A DNA stretch of 37,638 nucleotides from Neobacillus novalis NBRC 102450 (GTDB lineage: Bacteria > Bacillota > Bacilli > Bacillales > Cytobacillaceae): contig NZ_BCVP01000045.1 in the NCBI RefSeq assembly GCF_001591805.1, positions 1 to 37,638 on the forward strand, in the 5' to 3' direction. Of this stretch, positions 16,803-24,879 are shown in pieces. Each line of letters starts with the position of its first letter. The stretch's first letter is position 1. Under the pieces are notes generated by a model. It searched no databases and was not told where the DNA came from. It saw only the letters and a list, made by a program, of their open reading frames with translations. The position numbers were made by a program, and so were the translations under genes.

Positions 16803-18155
16803 TTGTCTTACGAAACGTTACAGGATAATAGTGGAAAGCTTCAAAAGGAAATGTCTAGAAAGGCTCTACTAGGATCTACAGTTGGAACGATTATTGAATG
16901 GTATGACTTTTTTTTGTACGCTACTGCCTCTGCATTAATTTTTCCAAAGCTATTTTTTCCAACCACTGATCCGTATATGGCGACAATATTATCCTTTGCT
17001 ACTCTAGCAACTGGATTCCTTGCACGTCCTTTAGGGGCAGCCATTTTTGGCCATTTTGGTGATCGTATTGGGAGAAAAAATGCTTTAGTCATTACATTAT
17101 GGATAATTGGTATAAGCAGTACTTTAATAGGATTATTACCTACTTATAATACCGTAGCTATTTGGGCTCCAATTATGTTGATTACTCTACGAATACTTCA
17201 GGGGATTGGTGTAGGAGGGGAATGGGCTGGAGCGATTTTATTGTCGATGGAATGGGGTAACCGAAAGAAAAAAGGGTTTTCTGCAAGTATTCCAAATGCG
17301 GGAGTAGGTGCAGGAATGTTATTATCTTCCGGTGCAGTGGGATTATGCATATCTTTAACCGGAGATAGTTTTTATGTTTGGGGATGGAGAATTCCATTTT
17401 TAATTAGTTTTATTCTTTTAATAGCCGGAGTAATTATTCGAAAAAGGATTACAGAAACACCCTCATTTCAACGTGTCACCGAGGGTAACCAAGTGGCTAA
17501 AACACCAATTCTTGAAGTACTAAAGCATTACCCAAAACAAATTTTATTTGTGGGAATGGCAAAGTTCTCTGAGCATATTCCTAATTCAGTATTCTCTATT
17601 TTTATGATTTCTTATGTTACAGGCAGTTTTTCTATTAGTCCAAGCTATATGGTTAATTTAAACACCTTTACAAGCTTTTTAATGTGTTTCACTATCCCGT
17701 TTTTCGGATATCTTTCTGATAAAGTAGGAATTAAGCGCTTGTATATGACAGGTATTATTGCAAATCTCATTTGGGTATTTCCTTACATTGCGTTCATTAA
17801 TACAAAGGCCCCCATCATCATTGCTATAGCTACTATTATCTTTGTCTTTACACACAATGTCCAAGCAGGTGCACAACCAGCATTGGTAGCCCAGGCCTTC
17901 CCAGCACGGCTGCGTTATAGTGGAGCTGCATTAGGCACACAAGTGGCTTCTGTATTTGCTGGAGGCATAGCCCCGATGGTTTGTGCTTATCTTATCCATT
18001 CCACAGGCACTTTGTACTCTATTGGAGTATATGTAGCAGTAGCCGCAATTATTGGCTCCATAGGAACTGCTTTTCTAAAAAATCTTTCAAGCAATTCGGT
18101 AACAAATACAAAAGAGGATCATCTTGGATCACTAAATACTAATGTAAACAGTTAA
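16803..18155 (+). CDS. MFS transporter, MHS family, copy 2
   Basis: About 450 residues from the TTG at 16803, chosen because GGAGGTG (16789-16795) sits about 8 nt upstream. An in-frame ATG at 16749 would add 18 residues that are not conserved in copy 1 and lacks a ribosome binding site. The codon matching the ATG of copy 1 is AGG here. GTIIEWYDFFLYATAS, GHFGDRIGRKNAL and GIGVGGEWAGAILLSMEW match copy 1 nearly residue for residue. Divergence is greatest near the centre (SFSISPSYMVNLNTF) and at the C-terminus, which may reflect altered substrate choice. It has its own Crp-type promoter and a U-tailed terminator. Confidence 0.9.
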   Translation: MSYETLQDNSGKLQKEMSRKALLGSTVGTIIEWYDFFLYATASALIFPKLFFPTTDPYMATILSFATLATGFLARPLGAAIFGHFGDRIGRKNALVITLWIIGISSTLIGLLPTYNTVAIWAPIMLITLRILQGIGVGGEWAGAILLSMEWGNRKKKGFSASIPNAGVGAGMLLSSGAVGLCISLTGDSFYVWGWRIPFLISFILLIAGVIIRKRITETPSFQRVTEGNQVAKTPILEVLKHYPKQILFVGMAKFSEHIPNSVFSIFMISYVTGSFSISPSYMVNLNTFTSFLMCFTIPFFGYLSDKVGIKRLYMTGIIANLIWVFPYIAFINTKAPIIIAIATIIFVFTHNVQAGAQPALVAQAFPARLRYSGAALGTQVASVFAGGIAPMVCAYLIHSTGTLYSIGVYVAVAAIIGSIGTAFLKNLSSNSVTNTKEDHLGSLNTNVNS

Positions 18156-18157
18156 TA

Positions 18158-18180
18158 GGAGGCAATGCCCTCTTTTTTTC
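18158..18180 (+). terminator. intrinsic terminator after MHS copy 2
   Basis: A short GAGGC/GCCCTC hairpin with one bulge (18159-18172) is followed by seven T residues (18173-18179). It begins 3 bp after the stop codon. Confidence 0.65.
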
Positions 18181-18209
18181 CTAGGGTTTCGAAAGGAAAA
18201 CGAAAAATA

Positions 18210-18253
18210 TGTTAATTTGTTAGCATATTTGAAATTTTACGAATGTTTATAAT
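18210..18253 (+). promoter_or_regulatory. Crp-type activator site plus consensus -10 for aldehyde dehydrogenase
   Basis: TGTTA-ATTTGT-TAGCA (18210-18225), with AATA/TATT flanks, is followed by a perfect TATAAT at 18248-18253, again 38 nt from the site start. It shares AAAGGAAAA just upstream with the site at 16660, so the two promoters may be copies. The transcript would have a leader of roughly 95 nt before the ATG at 18356. Confidence 0.7.
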
Positions 18254-18355
18254 GTATTTAAACTTAATAATGATAGACAATCTTGGTGAAAAAAGACACG
18301 AAGCTAAGGTATGGCAGATGGAAAAAAATGATATTAATTTGGAGGAGATGTAGGT

Positions 18356-19852
18356 ATGGAAACAACGATTCAAATTAAACCAAGTGAAATCAAATTTGAT
18401 GAAAAGTATGGTCCATTTATTAATGGAGAAATCGTAGAACCTGCTAATGGGTATATTGATGCTGTGAACGCGGCGACTGGAGAAGTTCTTGCTCAAATTG
18501 GCCGCGGTGGCAAAGAGGATATTGATCGCGCTGTAAAAGCGGCAAGAGCCGCATTTCCAAGCTGGGCGAACACAACGATTGAGCACCGGTCAGCACTGCT
18601 TAGCAAAATTGCTGATGTAATCGAGGAAAATCAAGATCGTTTAAAATTGATTGAATGTATGGATACAGGCAGGGCGCTCCATGAATTCGATTTGGATTAT
18701 CAACTTGTCATTTCGCAATTCCGTTATTTCGCAGCCGCCATTATCACTTATTATGAAGGCGCTTCCCGTCCCGTTCAAAATGGATACTTACTCACAAAGA
18801 AAGAACCACTTGGAGTCTGTGGGCAAATAATTCCGTGGAACGTGCCTATGATTATGACAGCGGCAAAAGTGGCTCCGGCTTTGGCTGCTGGTAACACTGT
18901 GGTATTAAAGCCTGCGGAAGATGCCTGTTTGTCGGTGATGGAATTTGCCAAACTGTTAGCAGATATCCTTCCGAAAGGTGTTGTGAATGTAGTTCCTGGT
19001 ATTGGGGGAGAAGCGGGTCAAGCTCTGATCGATCATCCAGATACCGATAAACTTACCTTCACGGGTAGTGTTGGTGTAGGCCGTTTAGTTGGTAGAGCAG
19101 CAGGTGATAAAATCGTTCCAGTTACACTTGAGCTCGGAGGCAAGTCGGCACACATCGTCTTCCCTGATGTAGATATTGATCCTGCAGTAGAAAATGCGAC
19201 TCTAGGGTATACCTTCTTTAATGGAGAAAGCTGCGTTCTAGGTTCTAGGCTTTTCATTCATGATGACATTTATGATGAATTTATTGAAAAATTAATTGAA
19301 AGAGCAAAAGAAATTAAAATTGGTCCTCCGACAGATCGTTCGACACGTTTAGCATCCCTTATCAATGAAAAACAGGGGAAACGAGTCTTAGACTATTTTG
19401 AAATTGCTAAAAATGAAGGGGCAAAAATTCTTTATGGTGGAAATCGTGTGACTGTTCCTGGTTATGAGCATGGCTATTTCATTGAGCCAACGATTATTGA
19501 AGCAGATCACAAAATGAGAATCGCACAAGAAGAGATCTTTGGGCCAGCGGTTACGGTAACACGCTGGAAGGATGTCGATGAAGTGATTAAAATGGCAAAC
19601 GATGTAGAATATGGCCTTGCCGCCGGAATCATGACGAAAGACCTTGAAAGAGCATTAGACACTGCCAACAAGCTTGAAGCAGGAAGTGTTTGGATCAATC
19701 AATACTTTAACTTCCAGACAGGTGCACCGTTTGGCGGCTACAAAAATAGCGGAGTCGGGAGAGAGCATAATAAAGAGGCATTAGATGCATATAGCCAGTC
19801 CAAGACTATTACAGCTGGATTCCAACTTCCACAGCCGGGCCTTTACAAATAA
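18356..19852 (+). CDS. aldehyde dehydrogenase (NAD(P)+-dependent)
   Basis: 498 residues, normal length for the ALDH superfamily. PWNVPM (Asn162), FTGSVGVGRLVG (cofactor loop), LELGGKS (general base Glu259) and GESCVLGSR (catalytic Cys293) are all present in order. FGPAVTVTRWKDVDEVIKMAN and the C-terminal FGGYKNSGVGRE motif complete the fold. It resembles betaine, phenylacetaldehyde or hydroxymuconic-semialdehyde dehydrogenases, which cannot be told apart here. The ribosome binding site is TTGGAGGAGATG. It has its own Crp-type promoter. It could oxidise an aldehyde released by the ThDP enzyme (28111-29886) or by a retro-aldol step. Confidence 0.93.
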   Translation: METTIQIKPSEIKFDEKYGPFINGEIVEPANGYIDAVNAATGEVLAQIGRGGKEDIDRAVKAARAAFPSWANTTIEHRSALLSKIADVIEENQDRLKLIECMDTGRALHEFDLDYQLVISQFRYFAAAIITYYEGASRPVQNGYLLTKKEPLGVCGQIIPWNVPMIMTAAKVAPALAAGNTVVLKPAEDACLSVMEFAKLLADILPKGVVNVVPGIGGEAGQALIDHPDTDKLTFTGSVGVGRLVGRAAGDKIVPVTLELGGKSAHIVFPDVDIDPAVENATLGYTFFNGESCVLGSRLFIHDDIYDEFIEKLIERAKEIKIGPPTDRSTRLASLINEKQGKRVLDYFEIAKNEGAKILYGGNRVTVPGYEHGYFIEPTIIEADHKMRIAQEEIFGPAVTVTRWKDVDEVIKMANDVEYGLAAGIMTKDLERALDTANKLEAGSVWINQYFNFQTGAPFGGYKNSGVGREHNKEALDAYSQSKTITAGFQLPQPGLYK

Positions 19853-19891
19853 TAATTGACAAACTATAACACTAGTTATTTCGAATAATAG

Positions 19892-19907
19892 TGTGACCGC
19901 TATCACT
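19892..19907 (+). promoter_or_regulatory. possible classical CRP/Fnr-like box before the LLM gene
   Basis: TGTGA-CCGCTA-TCACT matches the classical TGTGA-N6-TCACA box in 9 of 10 positions. It is only 36 bp before the ATG at 19943, leaving no room for a downstream -10, so it could only repress, or it is chance. A TTGACA at 19856-19861 has no well-spaced -10. Confidence 0.3.
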
Positions 19908-19942
19908 TGTCTTCATAGTTTAGGAAGTGAGGATGTTAATAG

Positions 19943-21064
19943 ATGAATGTAGATAAAATCTTATCTGAAAGGGACTTTCAATTAGGAATCTTCTCTGCAA
20001 ATTGCTCTGGGGGATTTGCAGCCACTAAAATTCCTGAAAGATGGTCTGCTTCCTGGGATGACAATGTTCGCTTAGCTACATTGGCTGACGAGGTGGGAAT
20101 TGATTTTTTACTACCCATCACTCGTTGGATTGGGTACGGGGGAGAAACAAATTTTCACGGAAGTGTATTAGAACCCATTGCATGGGCTAGCGGCCTTCTT
20201 GCTCTTACAAAACGGATTCAAATATTTTCGACAGTGAATACGTCCTATACACATCCAGTGGTTGTTGCGAAACAAATGGCTACCGCCGATCAAATTGGAC
20301 ATGGACGTGCAGGACTTAATATTGTTGCGGGATGGAACCAGCCGGAATATGAGGTTTTTGGTATTGATCTACCTGCTGATCATAATGAAAGGTATGCCCT
20401 TGCCCAAGAATGGTGGGACGTCATCCAAAAGATTTGGAGTTCAGAAGAACGTTTTGACTATAATGGGAAGTATTTCAACTTAGAGCATGTCGAAGGAGAC
20501 CCTAAACCATATCGAGGTACAATCCCAATTTTGAATGCTGGTTCATCAGGTCAGGGAAGGGATTTTGCCACAAGGAATTCTAACTTTGTTTTGACAAGTG
20601 TTATGGGTTCGGAAGATGGGGCTAAAATAGTTAAAACATTGAAGACGAATGCGAAAGAAAAGTTTAATCGAAATGTAGGCATCTTTACTACGAGTCATGT
20701 CGTATGCAGGCCGACTAAAGAAGAAGCAACCGATTTTCTTCATTATTATGCTGTGGAAAATGCCGATTGGGGTGCAGTTGATAACTTAATGAATCTTCAA
20801 AAACTGCATGCTAAATCATTTTCCGAAGAAATGCTGCAGACTTTCAGATCTCGCTTTGCATCAGGGCATGGAAGTATTCCGCTTATTGGTACTCCGGATG
20901 ATGTGGCTAATGAAATCCGCCGTTTCTATGAGGCTGGATTCTCTGGAATGACCATTGCTTTTGTTGATTATGCAGGTGAATTAGAATATTTTGCCCAAGA
21001 GGTGCTTCCAAGACTGGAAAGAATGGGTGTACGTGCACCGCGTTTAGAAACACAAGAGGTTTAA
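19943..21064 (+). CDS. LLM-class flavin-dependent monooxygenase (RutA/SsuD-like)
   Basis: 373 residues with a luciferase-like (beta/alpha)8 fold. ERWSASWDDNVRLATLADEVGIDFLLPITRWIGYGG, the NIVAGWNQPEYEVFG segment and AGSSGQGRDFA (flavin phosphate region) are typical of the RutA/SsuD/alkanesulfonate branch. These enzymes take FMNH2 from a separate reductase and oxygenate, for example, uracil rings, sulfonates or other heterocycles. The ribosome binding site AAGTGAGGATG precedes the ATG. The gene follows the aldehyde dehydrogenase by 90 bp and ends in a strong terminator. A flavin reductase is encoded at 31816-32322. A ring-opening role is plausible given the NCS1 permease, but it is inference. 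Confidence 0.88.
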   Translation: MNVDKILSERDFQLGIFSANCSGGFAATKIPERWSASWDDNVRLATLADEVGIDFLLPITRWIGYGGETNFHGSVLEPIAWASGLLALTKRIQIFSTVNTSYTHPVVVAKQMATADQIGHGRAGLNIVAGWNQPEYEVFGIDLPADHNERYALAQEWWDVIQKIWSSEERFDYNGKYFNLEHVEGDPKPYRGTIPILNAGSSGQGRDFATRNSNFVLTSVMGSEDGAKIVKTLKTNAKEKFNRNVGIFTTSHVVCRPTKEEATDFLHYYAVENADWGAVDNLMNLQKLHAKSFSEEMLQTFRSRFASGHGSIPLIGTPDDVANEIRRFYEAGFSGMTIAFVDYAGELEYFAQEVLPRLERMGVRAPRLETQEV

Positions 21065-21090
21065 ACAGAGTAAGAGATTAATACTATATA

Positions 21091-21137
21091 AAGCCGATTT
21101 TCTAGCGACGCTTGTTAGTTAGGAAAATCGGCTTTTA
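21091..21137 (+). terminator. intrinsic terminator after the LLM gene
   Basis: AAGCCGATTTTC (21091-21102) pairs perfectly with GAAAATCGGCTT (21123-21134), followed by TTAATT. It separates the LLM gene from the high-GC gene downstream. Confidence 0.85.
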
Positions 21138-21219
21138 ATTCAGAGGGAATAGATTTGAGCAGAATATAGAAAAGGGTGATCTTAATAAAAATGAAAACAA
21201 ATATAGGGAGGAAAGAATT

Positions 21220-22347
21220 ATGAGTGTTGAAATGCAAAATCAGAACCTACTCAACCGTGTGTTGGCTGAAATCCGCGCTCGACGAGGAGAATTTGAAGTG
21301 AAGCGGCACGTGCCTCGGGACATGGTAGAACAACTAAAGCAACTGGGTGTCTATCGTGCCCATGTGCCGCGTTGCTTTGGCGGTGATGCCAGCTCACCAT
21401 CGGAGTTTCTTAAGCTGATCGAGGCCATCTCCGAGGCTGACGGCTCCACGGGATGGGTAGCGAGCTTCGGCTCTGCTGCTCTCTACCTAGCAGCCCTGCC
21501 ACGCGATACACTCGCACGTATTTACGCAAATGGACCGGACGTGGCCTTCGCAGGCGGCCTGTATCCGATCCAGCCCGCAGAGAGGGTCGAGGGTGGCTGG
21601 CGTGTGAACGGTCTTTGGAAATTCGCAAGCGGCTGCATGGGGGCAGACATTATTGGCGTCGGTATTGGCACCGGGGAAGGCGGAAAGCCGATCACCGCTG
21701 TGCTCATGTCCGAGGACGTGGAAATCGTCGAGAACTGGGAAGTAATCGGGATGCGCGGAACGGGTAGCCATGACACGCGAGTGAAAGATGCCTTCGTCTC
21801 TGACGAATGGACCTTTGTCCGTGGCGGTGTGCCATCTGTTGAAGAGCCGATCTACCAGTATCCATCTATCGCTTATGCCGCACAGGTATTGGCAGTGGTC
21901 AATCTTGGTATAGCCCGTGCTGCGCTTGATGAGGTTACTCAGATGGCAGGTGGCCGTTCTAGCATAACCGGTGCACCGAAGATGGCCGATCGCGCTTACC
22001 TGCGAATCTCCGTTGCAAAGGCAGAAGCATCACTAAGATCGGCGCGCGCTTTCTTCTATGAGGCTACTGATTCCGCTTGGGAATCGATCCTAAGGGGTGA
22101 CGGTGTCTCAGTTGACCAAACAAGCATGCTGCGTCTGGCAGCCACTCAAGTTGCCCGCGAAGGCGCACGTGCCGTTCAGTCAGCCTACCTGCTTTCCGGC
22201 ACCGCGGCGATTTACGACGGGCACCCGATGCAGCGCTATCTGCGCGACGCGATGGTCGTAACTCAGCACGCATTCCTCAGCGAAGGCATGTACGACGGAG
22301 CCGGCTCTGTATTCCTTGGCGTGCCGCCGATGCCCGGTTACATTTGA
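21220..22347 (+). CDS. acyl-CoA dehydrogenase-fold flavin monooxygenase, foreign base composition
   Basis: 375 residues. EADGSTGWVASFGSAALYLAALP, a GGWRVNGLWKFASGC segment, a NWEVIGMRGTGSHD segment and the C-terminal YLRDAMVVTQHAFLSEGMY are typical of group D two-component flavin hydroxylases (HsaA, IacA, DszC type), which accept reduced flavin from a reductase. GC is strikingly high: two lines counted by hand gave 70% (21541-21600) and 57% (21961-22020), against host-like AT-rich neighbours, and long antisense frames appear across it. The ribosome binding site (ATAGGGAGGAAAG) and both flanks are host-like. Recent transfer from a high-GC bacterium is likely. IacA-like oxidation of an indole is one option; no substrate can be assigned. 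Confidence 0.88.
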   Translation: MSVEMQNQNLLNRVLAEIRARRGEFEVKRHVPRDMVEQLKQLGVYRAHVPRCFGGDASSPSEFLKLIEAISEADGSTGWVASFGSAALYLAALPRDTLARIYANGPDVAFAGGLYPIQPAERVEGGWRVNGLWKFASGCMGADIIGVGIGTGEGGKPITAVLMSEDVEIVENWEVIGMRGTGSHDTRVKDAFVSDEWTFVRGGVPSVEEPIYQYPSIAYAAQVLAVVNLGIARAALDEVTQMAGGRSSITGAPKMADRAYLRISVAKAEASLRSARAFFYEATDSAWESILRGDGVSVDQTSMLRLAATQVAREGARAVQSAYLLSGTAAIYDGHPMQRYLRDAMVVTQHAFLSEGMYDGAGSVFLGVPPMPGYI

Positions 22348-22410
22348 CCCTTCTAATCAATACCAGAGCCCCTATGAACAATCTACCCAGAGAGCCCAAG
22401 TTAACTATCA

Positions 22411-22436
22411 AGTCCCGCCTCCATGAAGGTGGGACT
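22411..22436 (+). terminator. hairpin after the high-GC monooxygenase gene
   Basis: AGTCCCGCCT pairs with AGGTGGGACT (one G-T pair) around a short loop. Only a modest U-tract (ATTTG) follows. Together with the stronger hairpin at 22513-22558 it would end the monooxygenase transcript. Confidence 0.5.
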
Positions 22437-22512
22437 ATTTGTCGCTTGCATTTAAAAGATCGAAAAACGGCATTTAGAAAATCTACAAAGAATAAATGAC
22501 TGGATTTGGAGT

Positions 22513-22558
22513 AAAAAAAAATCCCCTGCCTAATTAATAGTTAGGTGGGGATTTTTTT
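22513..22558. terminator. bidirectional intrinsic terminator
   Basis: The stem arms AAAAAAATCCCC-T-GCCTAA and TTAGG-T-GGGGATTTTTTT lie between the plus-strand monooxygenase and the minus-strand FAD synthetase gene ending at 22575. A and T runs on both sides serve both directions. Confidence 0.9.
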
Positions 22559-22574
22559 AATGTCTGAAGCATGT

Positions 22575-23102
22575 TTAGGTCCATCCTAGGAGCGGAACCG
22601 CCTGTTCTTGTTTGCCTTGGATCAGTAGTTCTCTAATTCTCGTGGAAGAGATTCTTTTCCCTTCTGTGCAACAAATTGGATTGATCAATTGGACCGGGAA
22701 ATGTTCTTTTAATAATGAAACATCCCCGGAGCGCCGATTTCCGAATCGAAAATCATCGCCAACAATCACTTTGTTGGGTTTCATTTGCGATAACTCTTTA
22801 ATAAAATCAGCTGCCGTCCGCTGAAGGTATTTCTCATTAAACTCTGCAAGAACGATATGAGAGACACCTAAACTTTTTATGAGCTGGATCTTTTTTTCCG
22901 GTTTTGTCAGTACTTGTGCCCCTTGGAAGTATGCTCTAGGAGGTGGATTAAATGTATAGACAACACTTGGTACCCCGGCTGATTGACTTGTCCTTACCAT
23001 TTCGCGAAGAACAGCTTGGTGGCCGCGGTGTACACCATCGAAGGCACCGATTGCCACTACTGACCCTGATAATGTAAGACTATCCGTTTGATGTACTTTC
23101 AC
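22575..23102 (-). CDS. stand-alone FAD synthetase (RibF adenylyltransferase domain)
   Basis: 175 residues. The nucleotidyltransferase motif GAFDGVHRGHQAVL, TFNPPP, VGDDFRFGNRRSGD and ISSTRIRELL are all present, as in the N-terminal FMN adenylyltransferase domain of bifunctional RibF. The C-terminal riboflavin kinase domain is absent; full RibF is about 300-320 residues. It would make FAD from FMN and ATP. It lies 47 bp downstream of the hpaB-type gene on the same strand, preceded by AGGAGGTGG, so it probably evolved to supply FAD to that monooxygenase. A housekeeping bifunctional ribF is expected elsewhere in the genome. Confidence 0.88.
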   Translation of the reverse strand: MKVHQTDSLTLSGSVVAIGAFDGVHRGHQAVLREMVRTSQSAGVPSVVYTFNPPPRAYFQGAQVLTKPEKKIQLIKSLGVSHIVLAEFNEKYLQRTAADFIKELSQMKPNKVIVGDDFRFGNRRSGDVSLLKEHFPVQLINPICCTEGKRISSTRIRELLIQGKQEQAVPLLGWT

Positions 23103-23149
23103 CTAATCCACCTCCTACATAAGAGCTGCTTTTGATTTTGTAAGAATGA

Positions 23150-24652
23150 TTAACAATCTAGCTGTTTACCATTCCCTTTTATTTCCTCTGACATAAGTAG
23201 TGATTCTTCCAAGGCATGTTCCACACGCGGATAAGAAGGATGGCTTTTCTTATGGACATTGTAGAACATCGCCATTTTTCGGACTGGATCACCTGAATAA
23301 TAACGTTCATATTGTAGTAGTCTCTGACCAAATGCCTCACCGCATAAGTCCCAAGCTAACTTGAACAAACGAATTCGTTTTTCCGATGAGACACCTGTAC
23401 GCCCAACATAATACTTTTCCATGTCTGCAGCTGTTTCGAGGTTCACGAAGTCTGCTCCGGTAGGTGACATCAAAAGTCCACCAGCACCGATTGTCTGTAA
23501 GATTTCAATGGCCCTTGGGTACATTTTTGGCAGCAATCCCCTTATGGTTTCGAGTGGAACAAGATTTGGTAGTGCTTCTCCTAGGTCTGTAATACTATAC
23601 TCATACTCAGCAATCCGTGCAAGTGCTCTGATTGACTCTACACCCTGAATTAATTCGGATAATTGATTTTGCACATTTAGGAAACCATCCACACCAATAG
23701 CGTCTGCTATGGAACATGTCACGTCTGTTACAAAAGAGAGCTTAGCTAATCCTCTTACAGCTGATTGATGGGATGGCTGAAGGTTGATGCCTGTTTTAGG
23801 ATAAAGTAAATTTCCTGCTTCTACATTCTGGTTAATAAAAACCCGCTCCCACGGCACGAGTACATCATGAAACACTAGAACTGCATCCATTTCTTCAAAT
23901 CTTGATGCTAACGGATGATCCCATGTAGACCGAGTTCCATCTTGTGTCTCTTCGCGGCAGTAAATACGCAAGCCAGGAGTATCCAATGGAAGGGCAAATG
24001 AAATGGCATGCTTCTCATCTCCCGGTGCAAAGCCTGGATAGGAGTATATAATCACCTCATCCGTAATTGGCGCAAGCGTAGCTAACATTTTGGCACCGCG
24101 GACAATCAAGCCATCTGCAGTTTCTCTTACTACACCTAGATGTGTATATTCATCACCTTGTTCATGGGCAGCCTTGCTCCGGTCATTTTGTGGATTCATG
24201 ATGGCGTGGGTAAGAAATAAATCATTATCTCGGATATATCTGTAATAGTTAATGATATTATCTCCCCAGCGTTCTCCATACTCCCTGAAAAACCAGTCGT
24301 TTGTTGCCATAGATGTGACAACAACATTTAAGAAATCCGGCGTTCTGCCCATTAAACCAAAAGTGGATTCTGCTCATGCCTCAAATAGCTGCCTGCGTGC
24401 CTGAAGATCTTCTCCATCTCTTGGAATTAGAAATCCATTATTCACCCGTTCACCAGTCTCTTCGCAAATATGGGTGATTTTACTTTGATACTGAGGAACA
24501 TGCTGCATATCATACAATCTAGCAATCTCCTTGATTGGCTGTTTAAACACTGGATGGTTGACCAAGTCAGTTACCCTCTCACCACGGAGCCATACCTCCC
24601 GCTTTTGTGATTGCAATGCCTTCAAATATTGTTCCCCGGTTCTGATACCCAT
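23150..24652 (-). pseudogene. hpaB: hpaB-type 4-hydroxyphenylacetate 3-monooxygenase, interrupted by in-frame TGA
   Basis: Read through, the frame gives about 500 residues, the usual length of the HpaB/PvcC flavin monooxygenase oxygenase component. The N-terminal part (24377-24652) ends RRQLFEA, then TGA (24376-24374), then AESTFGLMGRTPDFLNVVV continues in the same frame to 23150. Trp is the usual residue at the stop (position 93), so a single TGG-to-TGA change explains the break. No ribosome binding site precedes the internal ATG at 24352. The rest (RTPDFLN, TRSTWDHPLASRFEEMDAVLVFHDVLVPWERVF, YVGRTGVSSEKRIRLFKLAWDLCGEAFG) looks intact, so the mutation is recent, a sequencing error, or read through. 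It would use FADH2 to hydroxylate a phenol to a catechol. Confidence 0.88.
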
Positions 24653-24818
24653 TCTATATTCCCTCCTATTTTTAATTAATATTTCCTTGTACTATCAATA
24701 TACTTATAACGCCAAGGTACTTCGATAAGGGGATTCCAGATGATGAAATCCTTCATAAAATTTTAAAAAAAATTCAAATAATGCTGTAAAAAAGGGAGAT
24801 TCTAGTCTATGAGTAATA

Positions 24819-24864
24819 AAAAAGTATCCGCATAGACATAAAATGTCTTCTAAGGATACTTTTT
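24819..24864. terminator. bidirectional intrinsic terminator after the IclR gene
   Basis: AAAAAGTATCC (24819-24829) pairs with GGATACTTTTT (24854-24864). AGACAT/ATGTCT (24834-24839, 24843-24848) adds an inner stem. It starts 16 bp past the minus-strand IclR stop at 24880. Confidence 0.88.
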
Positions 24865-24879
24865 ATCAAGTACAATCTC

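Noticed and set aside
19856..19889. Sigma-A promoter from TTGACA at 19856
   Set aside because: No -10 hexamer lies 16-18 bp downstream; the nearest AT-rich hexamers are at 14 or 22 bp.
21410..21776. Several long frames antisense or shifted inside the high-GC monooxygenase gene
   Set aside because: They follow from the GC-rich composition of the real gene and have no ribosome binding sites or recognisable domains.
23150..24352. Separate 400-residue monooxygenase gene starting at the internal ATG 24352
   Set aside because: No ribosome binding site, and the N-terminal third of the HpaB fold lies upstream in the same frame, so it is one interrupted gene.
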